DNA of 64,000 nt from Haloferula helveola (GTDB taxonomy: Bacteria > Verrucomicrobiota > Verrucomicrobiia > Verrucomicrobiales > Akkermansiaceae): contig NZ_AP024702.1 of assembly GCF_037076345.1 (NCBI RefSeq), positions 4,154,001 to 4,218,000 on the forward strand, read 5' to 3'. Below the pieces are notes generated by a model. The model was not told where the DNA came from, made no database searches, and saw only the letters and a list, made by a program, of their open reading frames with translations. Shown in pieces: positions 18,750 through 27,673 of the stretch; the stretch's first letter is position 1; each line of letters begins with the position of its first letter. Both the position numbers and the translations under genes were made by a program.

Positions 18750-20591
18750 ATGCTGAATAACCCATTCAAGCGTCGGTTCACCCAAGTCATGGCAATCGCC
18801 CTAATGGTGGGTCCGATTCCTGCTTCGGCCGTCGTCATTACCGAGGCAGGGAGCACCGGTGAGTTTGATGAGAACGCCGATGCAACCAATGCCGTCGATG
18901 TCGAGAATCCCGCTGCGACCCTGGCGGCCTTCAAAACGGCGGTCCAAACCGCTTTCGACAACGATCTTGGTGGCGTGGTCGACTGGGAAACCGGGGTAAC
19001 GGCGACGGCAAGCGCGACGACCGCATCAAACAACACGCTCTCCACCGTCGATGTCGCCTACGGCACCAGCGGAACGAAGACGATGAGGATCACCTTCGAC
19101 CGGGTGATGGAGCTCTACACCAACGACGTCAATTCGCAGGTCAACGTGTTGTCGCAGGCGGGAACCTCCCACAACTCCATCCTGCCCCAAGGCACCGCCC
19201 CCACCGCAGTAATCTTCACGATGAGCTTCACCGGTGCCGAGGTGAGCGAACTCGGCGCGGCGATGCCATCGCGCACCACCTTCGGGGCCTCCGGGGTGAC
19301 GTTTGACGTGACCGCCAACTTCAGCGGCGGCGGATCTTCCACGCTGAGCGATACGATCGGCAACGTTCCTGGTGACGACGACACGTTCTTCCATTTTGCC
19401 GCTCCGGTCGACGAGTTCATCAGCTCGCTGACCATTGCCTATGCAAGCGACAACGGACAGGGTCTCGCCAATGGCCAGCGCCGGCCTGTCCTCGATGACT
19501 TCGGGTTCATCGCCGAGGATGCCTTGCCTCCGCCCGACGCTCTCACGACGGGTGTCTTCGATGAGAATGTCGAAGCCACCAATGAGATCGACGTCGAGAT
19601 CCCCTCGGCGACCTTGGCTGCTTTCAAGTCGTCGGTTCAGACGGCCTTCGACAACGATCTCGGCGGCGTCATCGACTGGGAAACCGGTGTCGCTATCGCC
19701 GGTACCACCACCACCCTGCCCACGACCATCGATGTCGGTTACGGGACCAGTGCCAACCAGAACCTCGCCATCGCCTTCGATGCGTCCATGGTGGTTTACA
19801 ATAACAATGTTGCCGGCCAGGTGGAGGTCTTGTCCCGGAAGGGGGTTTTCCAGAACGCTATCATTCCTGCCGATGTCAACGACGTCGACTACACGATGAC
19901 ATTCACCGGCGCTGAGGTCATCGAACTCGGAGCGGGCGTCCCGTCGCGCAGCACCTACAACGTATCGGGTGTCGACTTCCGGGCCACGGCGAGCTTCAGC
20001 GGTGGTGGATCGGAAGTGGTCGATTTCACCGTCGGAGGAACCGCCGGCACCGGAGACACCTTCCTTCACTTCGTGGCTCCGGGAGGCGAGTCGATCACGT
20101 CGTTGTCGGTCGTGTATCTTGATGACAACGGCCAGGGGCTCACCAACGGTCAGAGGCGCCCGATTCTCGACGACCTCGGTTTCATCGTGGCGTCGGCGGG
20201 CGATACCTTCGCCGACTGGATCGCCGACTACCCTGGTGTGGGCGGCCAGACCGGCATCGATGACGACCCGGACGGAGACGGACAGGGCAACGGGGTGGAG
20301 AACTTCTTCGGCACCGACCCCGGCGAGTTTTCCGGCGGGATGGTTGCGGGAGCCGTGAGTGGAAACACCTTCACGTTCACCCATCCCGAGGGCACGCTGG
20401 CGAGCGATCTCGAAGCGGTTTACAAGTGGTCGACGGATCTTCAGGACTTCTACGGGGACGGCGTGACGCAAGGCGGAGTCACCGTGGACTTTTCGAGCTC
20501 CTCGGCCGGTGGCGTCACCACCGTGATCGCGACGATCACCGGATCGGTCACCCGGATCTTCGTAAGGACCGAGGTGACTTTGATCGAATGA
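18750..20591 (+). CDS. Secreted protein A with two copies of an unrecognised ~225-residue module
   Basis: 613 residues: a signal peptide (MLNNPFKRRFTQVMAIALMVGPIPASA), module A1 (about 38-262), module A2 (about 264-484), then a C-terminal region with DDDPDGDGQGNGVENFFGTDPGEF and the ending RIFVRTEVTLIE, a calcium-binding-style linker and tail common in secreted verrucomicrobial proteins. Each module runs from FDEN-xATN-xxDVExPxATLAAFK, through AFDNDLGGVxDWETGV and FTGAEVxELGA, to DDNGQGLxNGQRRPxLDDFGFI. The aromatic- and Asp-rich pattern suggests an all-beta, perhaps carbohydrate-binding fold, but I do not recognise a named domain. The next gene carries the same pair of modules. The ATG at 18750 is chosen for its signal peptide. 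Confidence 0.85.
   Translation: MLNNPFKRRFTQVMAIALMVGPIPASAVVITEAGSTGEFDENADATNAVDVENPAATLAAFKTAVQTAFDNDLGGVVDWETGVTATASATTASNNTLSTVDVAYGTSGTKTMRITFDRVMELYTNDVNSQVNVLSQAGTSHNSILPQGTAPTAVIFTMSFTGAEVSELGAAMPSRTTFGASGVTFDVTANFSGGGSSTLSDTIGNVPGDDDTFFHFAAPVDEFISSLTIAYASDNGQGLANGQRRPVLDDFGFIAEDALPPPDALTTGVFDENVEATNEIDVEIPSATLAAFKSSVQTAFDNDLGGVIDWETGVAIAGTTTTLPTTIDVGYGTSANQNLAIAFDASMVVYNNNVAGQVEVLSRKGVFQNAIIPADVNDVDYTMTFTGAEVIELGAGVPSRSTYNVSGVDFRATASFSGGGSEVVDFTVGGTAGTGDTFLHFVAPGGESITSLSVVYLDDNGQGLTNGQRRPILDDLGFIVASAGDTFADWIADYPGVGGQTGIDDDPDGDGQGNGVENFFGTDPGEFSGGMVAGAVSGNTFTFTHPEGTLASDLEAVYKWSTDLQDFYGDGVTQGGVTVDFSSSSAGGVTTVIATITGSVTRIFVRTEVTLIE
18861..19530 (+). repeat. Module copy A1
   Basis: First copy of the shared module, starting at the FDENADATN codons. 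It is closest to B1: both have NTL...ITFDRxMELYTND, SHNxxLPxGT and DDTFFHFAAP. Confidence 0.8.
19542..20205 (+). repeat. Module copy A2
   Basis: Second copy, starting TTGVFDENVEATNEID. It is closest to B2: both have FQNAIIPxDVNDVDYTMTF and GGSEVVDFTVGGTAG. Confidence 0.8.
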
Positions 20592-20675
20592 TCGGCCTTG
20601 GAGGGTATTGGTGGACCGTCCGGCCAACCGGGCGATGTTCGGGTTGATCACGTGACTCCTGTCTTCTTTTTGAAA

Positions 20676-23600
20676 ATGAACAAACACCTGAGGGAGTCTC
20701 TCACTCCCGCATGTCGACTCGCAGCGGTTGCGGGCTTTGCCTTGGTCGCGCTCACGACGTCCGCTTTCGGTGCTCACTACCACGTCTATCTTCTCGGAGG
20801 GCAATCGAACGGCAACGGGCGTGCCGATGCGGCCCAACTGACTACGCCCTTGGACGCTGCACAGACCGATGTGCGCTTCTATTGGCATCGCACCCAGTCG
20901 GTAAGCAACGTGGGTTGGATCCTGGAAGACCAGTGGACCGATCTCGCCCCGGGGTCGGGTCACGGGACCGGTTCGCCGGTGTATCCCAAGGAGTTCGGCT
21001 GTGAAGTTTCGTTCGGCCGGGCGATGGCGGATGCGAAGCCTTCGGACAACATCGCCATCATCAAATACACCCATGGTGGAACCAACCTCTATTCCAATTG
21101 GTCCGCCAGCGGCACCCAGTACACGACCTTTGTTTCAACCGTTCAGGCGGGACTTGCCGCTCTGACCACGGCGGGGCACACCTACGATCTCAAGGGCATG
21201 CTCTGGCAGCAGGGCGAGGCCGACACGGGTGGGAGCAATGCGGACAACTACGAGACCAATCTCACCAACCTGATCGCCCGGGTGCGGACCGATCTGTTCG
21301 CAGGTGGTCCGCTTCCGTTCCTCATCGGCAGCCTCTCCGACAGCCAATACTCCAACATCACGACCGTCGGCTCGGGACCCTACAAGGTGCGGCAGGCGCA
21401 GGAGACAGTGGCGGCGGCCGATGCGGCGGCGGGAATCGTGATCACCGACGGCTACAGCACCCGTCTTGGTGACTCGATTCACCTCGATCACACCGCCCAA
21501 GTGACCCTCGGACAGAGCTTCGCCACGCTGATGCTCACCTTTGAGGGCCCGGATGTCTCGCCCCCGGTAATATCGGCGACAAGCCCGGCTGATGATGCCA
21601 CCGGAGTGGCGGCCAATGGCGATCTCGTGGCGACCTTCAACGAACCGATCGCATTGGTGAACGGCGGCACGGTGACCATCCGTGATCTGGGTCCGGGTGC
21701 CGATGTCGTCATCACGCTTCCAGACTCACGCGTCATCGCCTCTGGAAGCGACCTGATCATCGACCCTTCGACGGACCTGGCGTTCGAAAATCCCTATGCG
21801 ATCCGGATCAGCGCGGACGCGGTCGCTGACCTTGCGGCCACTCCGAACCTGTTCGGTGGAATCGCGGACGACACCACATGGAATTTCATCACGGGAACAA
21901 CCGAACCGGTGATCTCCGAACTCAGTCCGGCGGACGATGCGACCGGTGTCGCTGCCGGAGCCAACCTCGTGCTCACCTTCAACGAGGCCGTGCAAAAAGG
22001 CTCGGGAGGGGACATCGTGATCAAGGAGAACGGGGGAGCGGTCTTCGAGACCATTCCCGTGACCGATGCGCGCGTCGCCGTGAGCGGGTCGACCGTGACG
22101 GTCAATCCGACCGGCACCTTCGCGCTGGGCACCGGCTATCACGTGCAGGTTGCGGACGGGGCCATCGAGGACCTCGGAGGAAACCCCTGGTCGGGGATTT
22201 CCAGTGCCGACACGACGACTTGGAACTTCACCACCATTCTCCCGGCCAACGCGGTGGGGACGAGCGGAGTCTTTGACGAGAATACCGACGCCACCAATGC
22301 GATCGATGTCGAGAATCCTCCGGCCACTCTGGCAGCCTTCAAGACGGCGGTCCAAACGGCCTACGACAACGATCTCGGCGGGGTGGTGGACTGGGAGACC
22401 GGTGTCACGGCCAACCCGAGTGGAGGTTCGGCGTCCAACAATACGCTCACCGCCATCAGCGCGGTGTTCGGGTCGGGTTCCTCCCGGTTGCTGGGGATCA
22501 CGTTCGATCGAACCATGGAGCTTTACACCAATGACATCAATGGCCAGGTCACCGTGCTCTCGCGGCAGGGAGCGTCCCACAATGCCGTGCTCCCGGCAGG
22601 CACGAGTTCGTCTTCGGTTCTGTTCGAGATGACTTTGACGGGTGCGGAGGTCACCGAAGTGGGAGCGGCGATGCCGTCGCGGAGCACCTTTGGCGCCGCG
22701 GGTGTCGACTTCCGGATCGCGGCCAACTTCAGCGGAGGAGGATCGTCCGTGTTGGAGGACACCATCGGGAACGCCAAGGGGGCCGACGACACGTTCTTCC
22801 ACTTTGCCGCGCCGGGCGACCAATACATCACCTCGCTCAGCATCGCCTATCTCGATGACAACGGGCAGGGGCTGACCGATGGCCAGCGCCGCCCGATTCT
22901 CGACGACTTCGGGTTCATCATTCGCGACGCTCCGCCGCCTCCGCCTCCGGCGGACGTTCTGACAACCGGTGTCTTCGATGAAAATGTCGAAGCCACCAAC
23001 GCGATCGATATCGAGATCCCGGCGTCGACACTCGCATCGTTCAAGACCGCGGTTCAGACGGCTTTCGACAACGATCTCGGCGGAGTCATCGACTGGGAGA
23101 CCGGCGTAACCGCGACCCCGAGCAGCGGAGGCACCGCCAACAACACCTTGGATACCGTGCTCGAAATCGGATACGGAACAGGCGCGGGCGAGAGGCTGAC
23201 CATCACCTTCGACGAGCCCATGGAGCTCTATACGAACAACGTCGCCGGACAGGTGAGCGTCCTGTCGCAGCAGGGAAGCTTTCAGAACGCGATCATCCCG
23301 GACGACGTCAATGACGTCGACTATACGATGACGTTCTCCGGTGCCGTGGTGACCGAACTCGGAGCTGCCATCCCGTCACGGAGCACCTACATGGCGTCGG
23401 GCGTCGACTTCCGGGCCACCGCGAGCTTCAGCGGAGGCGGATCGGAAGTGGTTGATTTCACCGTTGGAGGAACTGCCGGCAGCGGGGACACGTTCCTTCA
23501 CTTCGCGGCGCCGGGCGGCGAGTCGATCAGTTCATTGTCGGTCGTTTATCTCGATGACAACGGCCAAGGCCTGACCAACGGCCAGAGGCGGCCGATCCTC

Positions 23601-24023
23601 GATGACCTGGGTTTCATCGCGGCGTCGGCGGGGGAAACCTACGCCAATTGGATCGATGAATATCCCGGTGTTGGCGGTCAGACCGGAGTCGATGACGACC
23701 CCGACGGAGACGGCAACGGCAACGGAGTGGAGAACTTCTTCGGCACCGACCCCGGTGAATTCTCCGGGGGGATCATCGCTGGAACCGTAAGCGGGAATAC
23801 CTTCACTTTCAGCCATCCACAGGGGACGTTGGCGAGCGATCTCGATGCCGTCTACACATGGTCGACCGATCTGCTGGGGTTCCACGGGGACGGTGAGACC
23901 CACGGTGGCGTCACCGTGGATTTCGCGACCTCAACCTCAGTGGGTATCACCACGGTGACGGCGACAGTCACCGGTTCGGTGGACCGCATCTTCGTGAGGG
24001 CCGAGGTCACGTTGATCGAATAG
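20676..24023 (+). CDS. Secreted protein B: sialate-O-acetylesterase-like domain, two Ig-like domains, two shared modules
   Basis: 1115 residues with a signal peptide ending near TSAFGA. Residues 34-290 form a SASA/carbohydrate-esterase domain: GGQSNGNG (41-48) with nucleophile Ser44, IIKYTHGGTNLY, GMLWQQGEADTGG and the DSIHLD motif near 265-270 supplying Asp and His. This type removes acetyl groups from glycans. Two Big_5-type Ig-like domains follow (about 297-405 and 410-521, each with SPADDATGVAA and VxTFNEPI/LTFNEAV), then modules B1 (about 527-757) and B2 (about 760-985), and the same C-terminal DPDGDGNGNGVENFFGTDPGEF tail as protein A. The 84 bases between the two genes hold no promoter-like signal that I can see. 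The ATG at 20676 fits the signal peptide. Confidence 0.88.
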   Translation: MNKHLRESLTPACRLAAVAGFALVALTTSAFGAHYHVYLLGGQSNGNGRADAAQLTTPLDAAQTDVRFYWHRTQSVSNVGWILEDQWTDLAPGSGHGTGSPVYPKEFGCEVSFGRAMADAKPSDNIAIIKYTHGGTNLYSNWSASGTQYTTFVSTVQAGLAALTTAGHTYDLKGMLWQQGEADTGGSNADNYETNLTNLIARVRTDLFAGGPLPFLIGSLSDSQYSNITTVGSGPYKVRQAQETVAAADAAAGIVITDGYSTRLGDSIHLDHTAQVTLGQSFATLMLTFEGPDVSPPVISATSPADDATGVAANGDLVATFNEPIALVNGGTVTIRDLGPGADVVITLPDSRVIASGSDLIIDPSTDLAFENPYAIRISADAVADLAATPNLFGGIADDTTWNFITGTTEPVISELSPADDATGVAAGANLVLTFNEAVQKGSGGDIVIKENGGAVFETIPVTDARVAVSGSTVTVNPTGTFALGTGYHVQVADGAIEDLGGNPWSGISSADTTTWNFTTILPANAVGTSGVFDENTDATNAIDVENPPATLAAFKTAVQTAYDNDLGGVVDWETGVTANPSGGSASNNTLTAISAVFGSGSSRLLGITFDRTMELYTNDINGQVTVLSRQGASHNAVLPAGTSSSSVLFEMTLTGAEVTEVGAAMPSRSTFGAAGVDFRIAANFSGGGSSVLEDTIGNAKGADDTFFHFAAPGDQYITSLSIAYLDDNGQGLTDGQRRPILDDFGFIIRDAPPPPPPADVLTTGVFDENVEATNAIDIEIPASTLASFKTAVQTAFDNDLGGVIDWETGVTATPSSGGTANNTLDTVLEIGYGTGAGERLTITFDEPMELYTNNVAGQVSVLSQQGSFQNAIIPDDVNDVDYTMTFSGAVVTELGAAIPSRSTYMASGVDFRATASFSGGGSEVVDFTVGGTAGSGDTFLHFAAPGGESISSLSVVYLDDNGQGLTNGQRRPILDDLGFIAASAGETYANWIDEYPGVGGQTGVDDDPDGDGNGNGVENFFGTDPGEFSGGIIAGTVSGNTFTFSHPQGTLASDLDAVYTWSTDLLGFHGDGETHGGVTVDFATSTSVGITTVTATVTGSVDRIFVRAEVTLIE
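22255..22945 (+). repeat. Module copy B1
   Basis: Third copy of the shared module, starting TSGVFDENTDATNAID. It pairs with A1 by sequence. Confidence 0.8.
22957..23630 (+). repeat. Module copy B2
   Basis: Fourth copy, starting LTTGVFDENVEATNAID. It pairs with A2 by sequence and leads into a C-terminal tail nearly identical to that of protein A. Confidence 0.8.
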
Positions 24024-24169
24024 TCTGGTCACGAAACTTATCGTTATTCTGTGGCTCAAGAAGCGATCCGCACTCCGTCGGGAAACGTCGAAGTCGGGAG
24101 GCGGCAGGGAAGTCGGGGCTTCCGTTGGATCGGTTCGCTGCCCGATCATGGGCTTTTGAAATATAAAAG

Positions 24170-24231
24170 GCCAGTCAACCGGTCCCCGAGAGCCTCCGAT
24201 GAGGTCCGCACGCGGGTGTTGGCTGACTGGC
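24170..24231. repeat. Long-loop inverted repeat
   Basis: GCCAGTCAACC (24170-24180) and GGCTGACTGGC (24221-24231) pair with one mismatch across a 40-base loop. It lies between two convergent genes, next to the strong hairpin at 24254. It may add to transcription termination; its function is otherwise unknown. Confidence 0.45.
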
Positions 24232-24253
24232 GAGATCCGCTGCTTCACCTGCC

Positions 24254-24293
24254 GGTCTGACCGGGGCGATCCATTGTCGCCCCGTGTCAGACC
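24254..24293. terminator. Bidirectional hairpin terminator between convergent genes
   Basis: GGTCTGACCGGGGCGA (24254-24269) pairs with TCGCCCCGTGTCAGACC (24277-24293) with one bulged base and a 7-base loop. There is no long T run on either side, but the 16-bp stem sits where protein B and the minus-strand surface protein converge. No gene is seen in the 312 bases 24024-24335. Confidence 0.6.
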
Positions 24294-24335
24294 GATCTTG
24301 AATCAGGTGAGTAGGAGGATGGCGGAGTCGAACGA

Positions 24336-27300
24336 TTACTCCGCTCCGGTCAGGCGGCCGAACAGGGCGCCGTTGATGGCGTTGCCGGCGGCGGGAATGG
24401 TGGCCACGACGTCGTTCTTGGTCGAGTCGCCGGCATTCTCGGTGACTGTGAAGTCCACGCCGCCGACCGTGCCGGTGGCTGCGGGAACATCGACGCTTGT
24501 CCATGCATCGCCGACGCCAAGATCGCTGCTGTGCCCCAAGCTGAGCACCGCCGGAGCCCCTTCGCTCGGCTTCAGCATGGTGAAGGTCATCACCAGACCG
24601 CCGGAACCATCTTCGGTCGGTGTCGGAAGCAGGCCGTTGGCATCTTCATCGGGAGTGGCCGCACCGAGCAGGAAGGCGATACCGTCATCGACTCCGTCGC
24701 CATTGGCGTCGCCTTCAAAGGTGACGCCGCCCACCGTGCCGCTGGTTGCCCAGGTGTCGAACGGGTCGGCTACCGTGCCTCCGGTGTATTCGACGCCGGA
24801 GAGCTCGAGGTCCGCACCATTGAATGTCAGGGTGGCGGCGCTGGTGTCCCAGCCCGTTCCCGTGACGGTCACGGTGCCGCCGGTGCCGACGAGCGTGAAG
24901 TCGCCGGTGTAGGTGGCGGCGTTGGCGATCACGTAGATGTCGGTGAGATTGCTCTCGGCCGGGGTCAGTCCGTCGATGGCGGCCAGATCGATCGTCAGTG
25001 CGCCGAGGGACTCGAAGGTGTTGACGTAAATGGTGTCGTAGCCGGTTCCGAATCCGGCGGCGGGATCTGCCACTTCGAGTTCGAAGGTGGCTCCGTCTTC
25101 GAGGGTGATCGAGCCGCTGCCGTCACCGAGGGTGCCGGCGCTGGCGCCGGGAGCGACGCCGCCAACGACAACCGTGCCGCCGTTATCGATGTCGCCGGAG
25201 CCGCTAAGCGTGCCAGTGACGGTGATCGTATTGCCGTTAGGGAGCAAACGGGTGTCGGCTCCGACGTCGATGGCAGGGAGAGTCTGGTCGACCATCATCC
25301 GGGTGGTGCCGGAGCGGAGCTCCAGCAGGTCGGCGGTGATGGCTTGGTAGAACTCAACTTCGCCGGTTTGCAGCGAGGTCTCGAGAGCCCCCGTGTGGAG
25401 CGATGGAATGCGGTCGGGATCGTCGCTGCCGACCCGCACGATCGCTCCCGGAGCTGAGACCTCCACATTGACCTTGTTGGGCCGGTAACCCGAAGGCGGG
25501 TTCGGGGCGATACCGAGCACATCGGTCTCGCCCGGAGGAGCGTTCCCGGCGGGGACGAGCTTCGAGCCGTTGCCGCTATCGATGGAATTGGCATTGGCGG
25601 AATAGCTGCTGGACCAACTCCAGATGAAGTACTTCTCGTGGCCGATCCGAAGATCGGAGTCGATATTGACCTCAACCGGTCCGTCGACCGCGATGTCGGC
25701 GTTCTGCAGCAGGTCGGCGAGGATCGGATAAGTCGTCGCGCCGCTGTAGTCGAAGGCGTAGACCAGATCGTCATCCAGCGAGACGACCGGCATTCCGCTG
25801 TAGCTGAAGGACCCGTTGCCGGGCGCGCCGTCGAGGGCTTCGAGGAACTCGAGGTTGGAGTTGCTGATCTGAATGTTGTGCAGCCCCGAGAAGTTCAGCG
25901 ACACGGTGTCGGTGCCTGCGGCGAAGGCCGTCTCGCACCGGATCATCCGGCCGTTTGAAAGGTTGACCGTTCCGTGTTGGCCGCGCCCCGCAAAATCATC
26001 GACGGGCCTCCATGAGCCGTTGGAGATGTTCCAGGTCTGACCTTCCAAAATGTGGGTCCGTGGTGAGCTCCAGTGGTCCATGATCCAGGCGGCTTCATTT
26101 CCGACCTCGCCCTGGATGTTGAAAGTGTCGATGCGGGTCGGCTCGCTGCCGTCGTAGGCGTAATCGCCGTTCAAGGTGTAGCGATTGCGGAACAGGGCTC
26201 CATTCAGAACCACAATGTCCGCCGTGGTGCTGGTGCCGTCGCCGAAGAACTTGTTGTTCTGATCGACATTGAAGGTTCCGGCGCTTCCGAAGACGAGTTG
26301 CAAATCGCCTGAACCCGTCTCAGCGGTCAATTCCATGCCGGCGACCGTGCCGTACCAAGGGCCAATGGCGGCGCCTTTGTAAATGGCGGTCGCTCCATCG
26401 TCGCCCACTGTCAGCACCTTGCTGCCCGAAAGGACACCCTGATAGATGGTGGCGCCTCCAATGTCCGCACGGGCGGGCGAAGGCCCGGCGGAGGGCGCGA
26501 AAACGGCGTCTGCGGCGAAGGCGACGTTCCCGCCGCCGCCGTAGGTGGCACCGGTCAGGTCACCGGCCAACGCAGCGAACGCTCCCACGTTGATCAGGCC
26601 CGGAAGAGTGGTCTGGGGAACCTGGATGTCGAGGTAGCCGCCGCTGTCGATGTTCACAGTCGTGGTTCCGTCGCCCAAAGCCCCGTCTCGCTCGACGAAG
26701 TACTGGGCGGCATTCTGGATCGTGATCGTGGTTGCCGACACGATGCCGTCGGCGAAGAACTTGCTGGAACCGTCGTCCAGCAAGACACTCGGCGTTGTCA
26801 AAGTCGGAACCGCTGCTGTCGTGGGATGCGGTTCGAGGTAGGCGTTGGTGTTGGCGTCATCCCTGACGACCTTGAACTCGGTCGTCGCGTTCACGTCGCC
26901 ATACAGGTAGACGTCGCCACGGCCGAGATCGACTTCCGGCGTGGTGATGGATTGGAAGAACTTCACGCCTCCAAGCCGGTAACGGGTGCGGACTTCCGTG
27001 TTGGCGATGATCGGGACGTCCACTTCGTAGGCGGGGCGTCCGCCTTGCTGGACGTGGAAAATGTCGCAGGTGAGGGTCGCGCCGCCGACGTTGTCCTCGA
27101 TCCGGGATCCGCCCTCGCTGCCCTTGTACATGCTGACTTGGCTGTTCGGGAGGCTGACGGAAACGCCGTTGAGATCGGCGATCGCGGTTGCCGGAATGGG
27201 AGAGACGCCCTTGGCGCCGCCATTGACGTTGGCGGCGTCACCATCCACCGGGACAACGTCGCCGCCCCAGTTTTCGGGAGTGGCCCAGAATTGATTTGCG

Positions 27301-27446
27301 CCGCCGCCATCCCAAGTGATGTTGGCCGCGTTGACCGTTGCGCTGAATCCAAGCATCGCGATCGCGATGGGGGTGATGGCCGGGAGAGAGCCGTGGCCAG
27401 TTGCTGTCTGTGACAGTGACCGGTTCGTCAAATGCATGTGCTTCAT
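24336..27446 (-). CDS. Autotransporter-like repetitive surface protein
   Basis: 1036 residues with a signal peptide near TPIAIAMLGFSATVNAA, directly followed by ITWDGGGANQFWATPENW, the start pattern of PATR/autotransporter-associated beta-strand proteins. The central part is a long series of short beta-strand units rich in Gly, Asn, Thr and Asp, with LSGSGDIDNGGTVVVGG, a typical beta-helix spacer. The C-terminal part (about 900-1036) has VGGVTFEGDANGDGVDDG, AFLLGAATPDEDANG and LGHSSDLGVGDAWTSVD, a C-terminal region often seen in large secreted verrucomicrobial proteins. It is probably displayed or secreted and may bind polysaccharide; no catalytic site is visible. The GntR/LacI-type regulator lies upstream on the same strand. 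Confidence 0.8.
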   Translation of the reverse strand: MKHMHLTNRSLSQTATGHGSLPAITPIAIAMLGFSATVNAANITWDGGGANQFWATPENWGGDVVPVDGDAANVNGGAKGVSPIPATAIADLNGVSVSLPNSQVSMYKGSEGGSRIEDNVGGATLTCDIFHVQQGGRPAYEVDVPIIANTEVRTRYRLGGVKFFQSITTPEVDLGRGDVYLYGDVNATTEFKVVRDDANTNAYLEPHPTTAAVPTLTTPSVLLDDGSSKFFADGIVSATTITIQNAAQYFVERDGALGDGTTTVNIDSGGYLDIQVPQTTLPGLINVGAFAALAGDLTGATYGGGGNVAFAADAVFAPSAGPSPARADIGGATIYQGVLSGSKVLTVGDDGATAIYKGAAIGPWYGTVAGMELTAETGSGDLQLVFGSAGTFNVDQNNKFFGDGTSTTADIVVLNGALFRNRYTLNGDYAYDGSEPTRIDTFNIQGEVGNEAAWIMDHWSSPRTHILEGQTWNISNGSWRPVDDFAGRGQHGTVNLSNGRMIRCETAFAAGTDTVSLNFSGLHNIQISNSNLEFLEALDGAPGNGSFSYSGMPVVSLDDDLVYAFDYSGATTYPILADLLQNADIAVDGPVEVNIDSDLRIGHEKYFIWSWSSSYSANANSIDSGNGSKLVPAGNAPPGETDVLGIAPNPPSGYRPNKVNVEVSAPGAIVRVGSDDPDRIPSLHTGALETSLQTGEVEFYQAITADLLELRSGTTRMMVDQTLPAIDVGADTRLLPNGNTITVTGTLSGSGDIDNGGTVVVGGVAPGASAGTLGDGSGSITLEDGATFELEVADPAAGFGTGYDTIYVNTFESLGALTIDLAAIDGLTPAESNLTDIYVIANAATYTGDFTLVGTGGTVTVTGTGWDTSAATLTFNGADLELSGVEYTGGTVADPFDTWATSGTVGGVTFEGDANGDGVDDGIAFLLGAATPDEDANGLLPTPTEDGSGGLVMTFTMLKPSEGAPAVLSLGHSSDLGVGDAWTSVDVPAATGTVGGVDFTVTENAGDSTKNDVVATIPAAGNAINGALFGRLTGAE

Positions 27447-27568
27447 GGTCTGTACTATTATCGCTAGTTGGGGGAATTCGACGCTCTAGCGAGCGGGTGG
27501 AATTCGAACCCCTAACCCTAGAAAAAAGCCGTGAGGTCGGGGCGATCCCAAAAGCGAACCGATGCTGG

Positions 27569-27594
27569 CACTAATTTCTGATAGTCTGTTAGTG
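27569..27594. promoter_or_regulatory. Candidate operator CACTAA-N14-TTAGTG with ATTTCTGATA core
   Basis: A perfect 6-bp inverted repeat (27569-27574 and 27589-27594) frames the ten bases ATTTCTGATA (27574-27583). The same ten bases occur on the other strand at 28761-28770, right before the regulator start. The site is about 125 bases upstream of the surface-protein start. It could bind the regulator or simply end the regulator transcript. Confidence 0.4.
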
Positions 27595-27673
27595 GGTGCC
27601 GGTAGCGGAGTTTCAATGGCCGCGTCGCGTCGCGGACTGCCCGGAAAGTTGCGGTCCTCGCGGAATGGGCGGG

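Noticed and set aside
19026-21074. Minus-strand open frame of 682 codons opposite the module proteins
   Set aside because: It spans two real genes and an intergenic gap, with repeated segments only because the sense strand has repeated modules.
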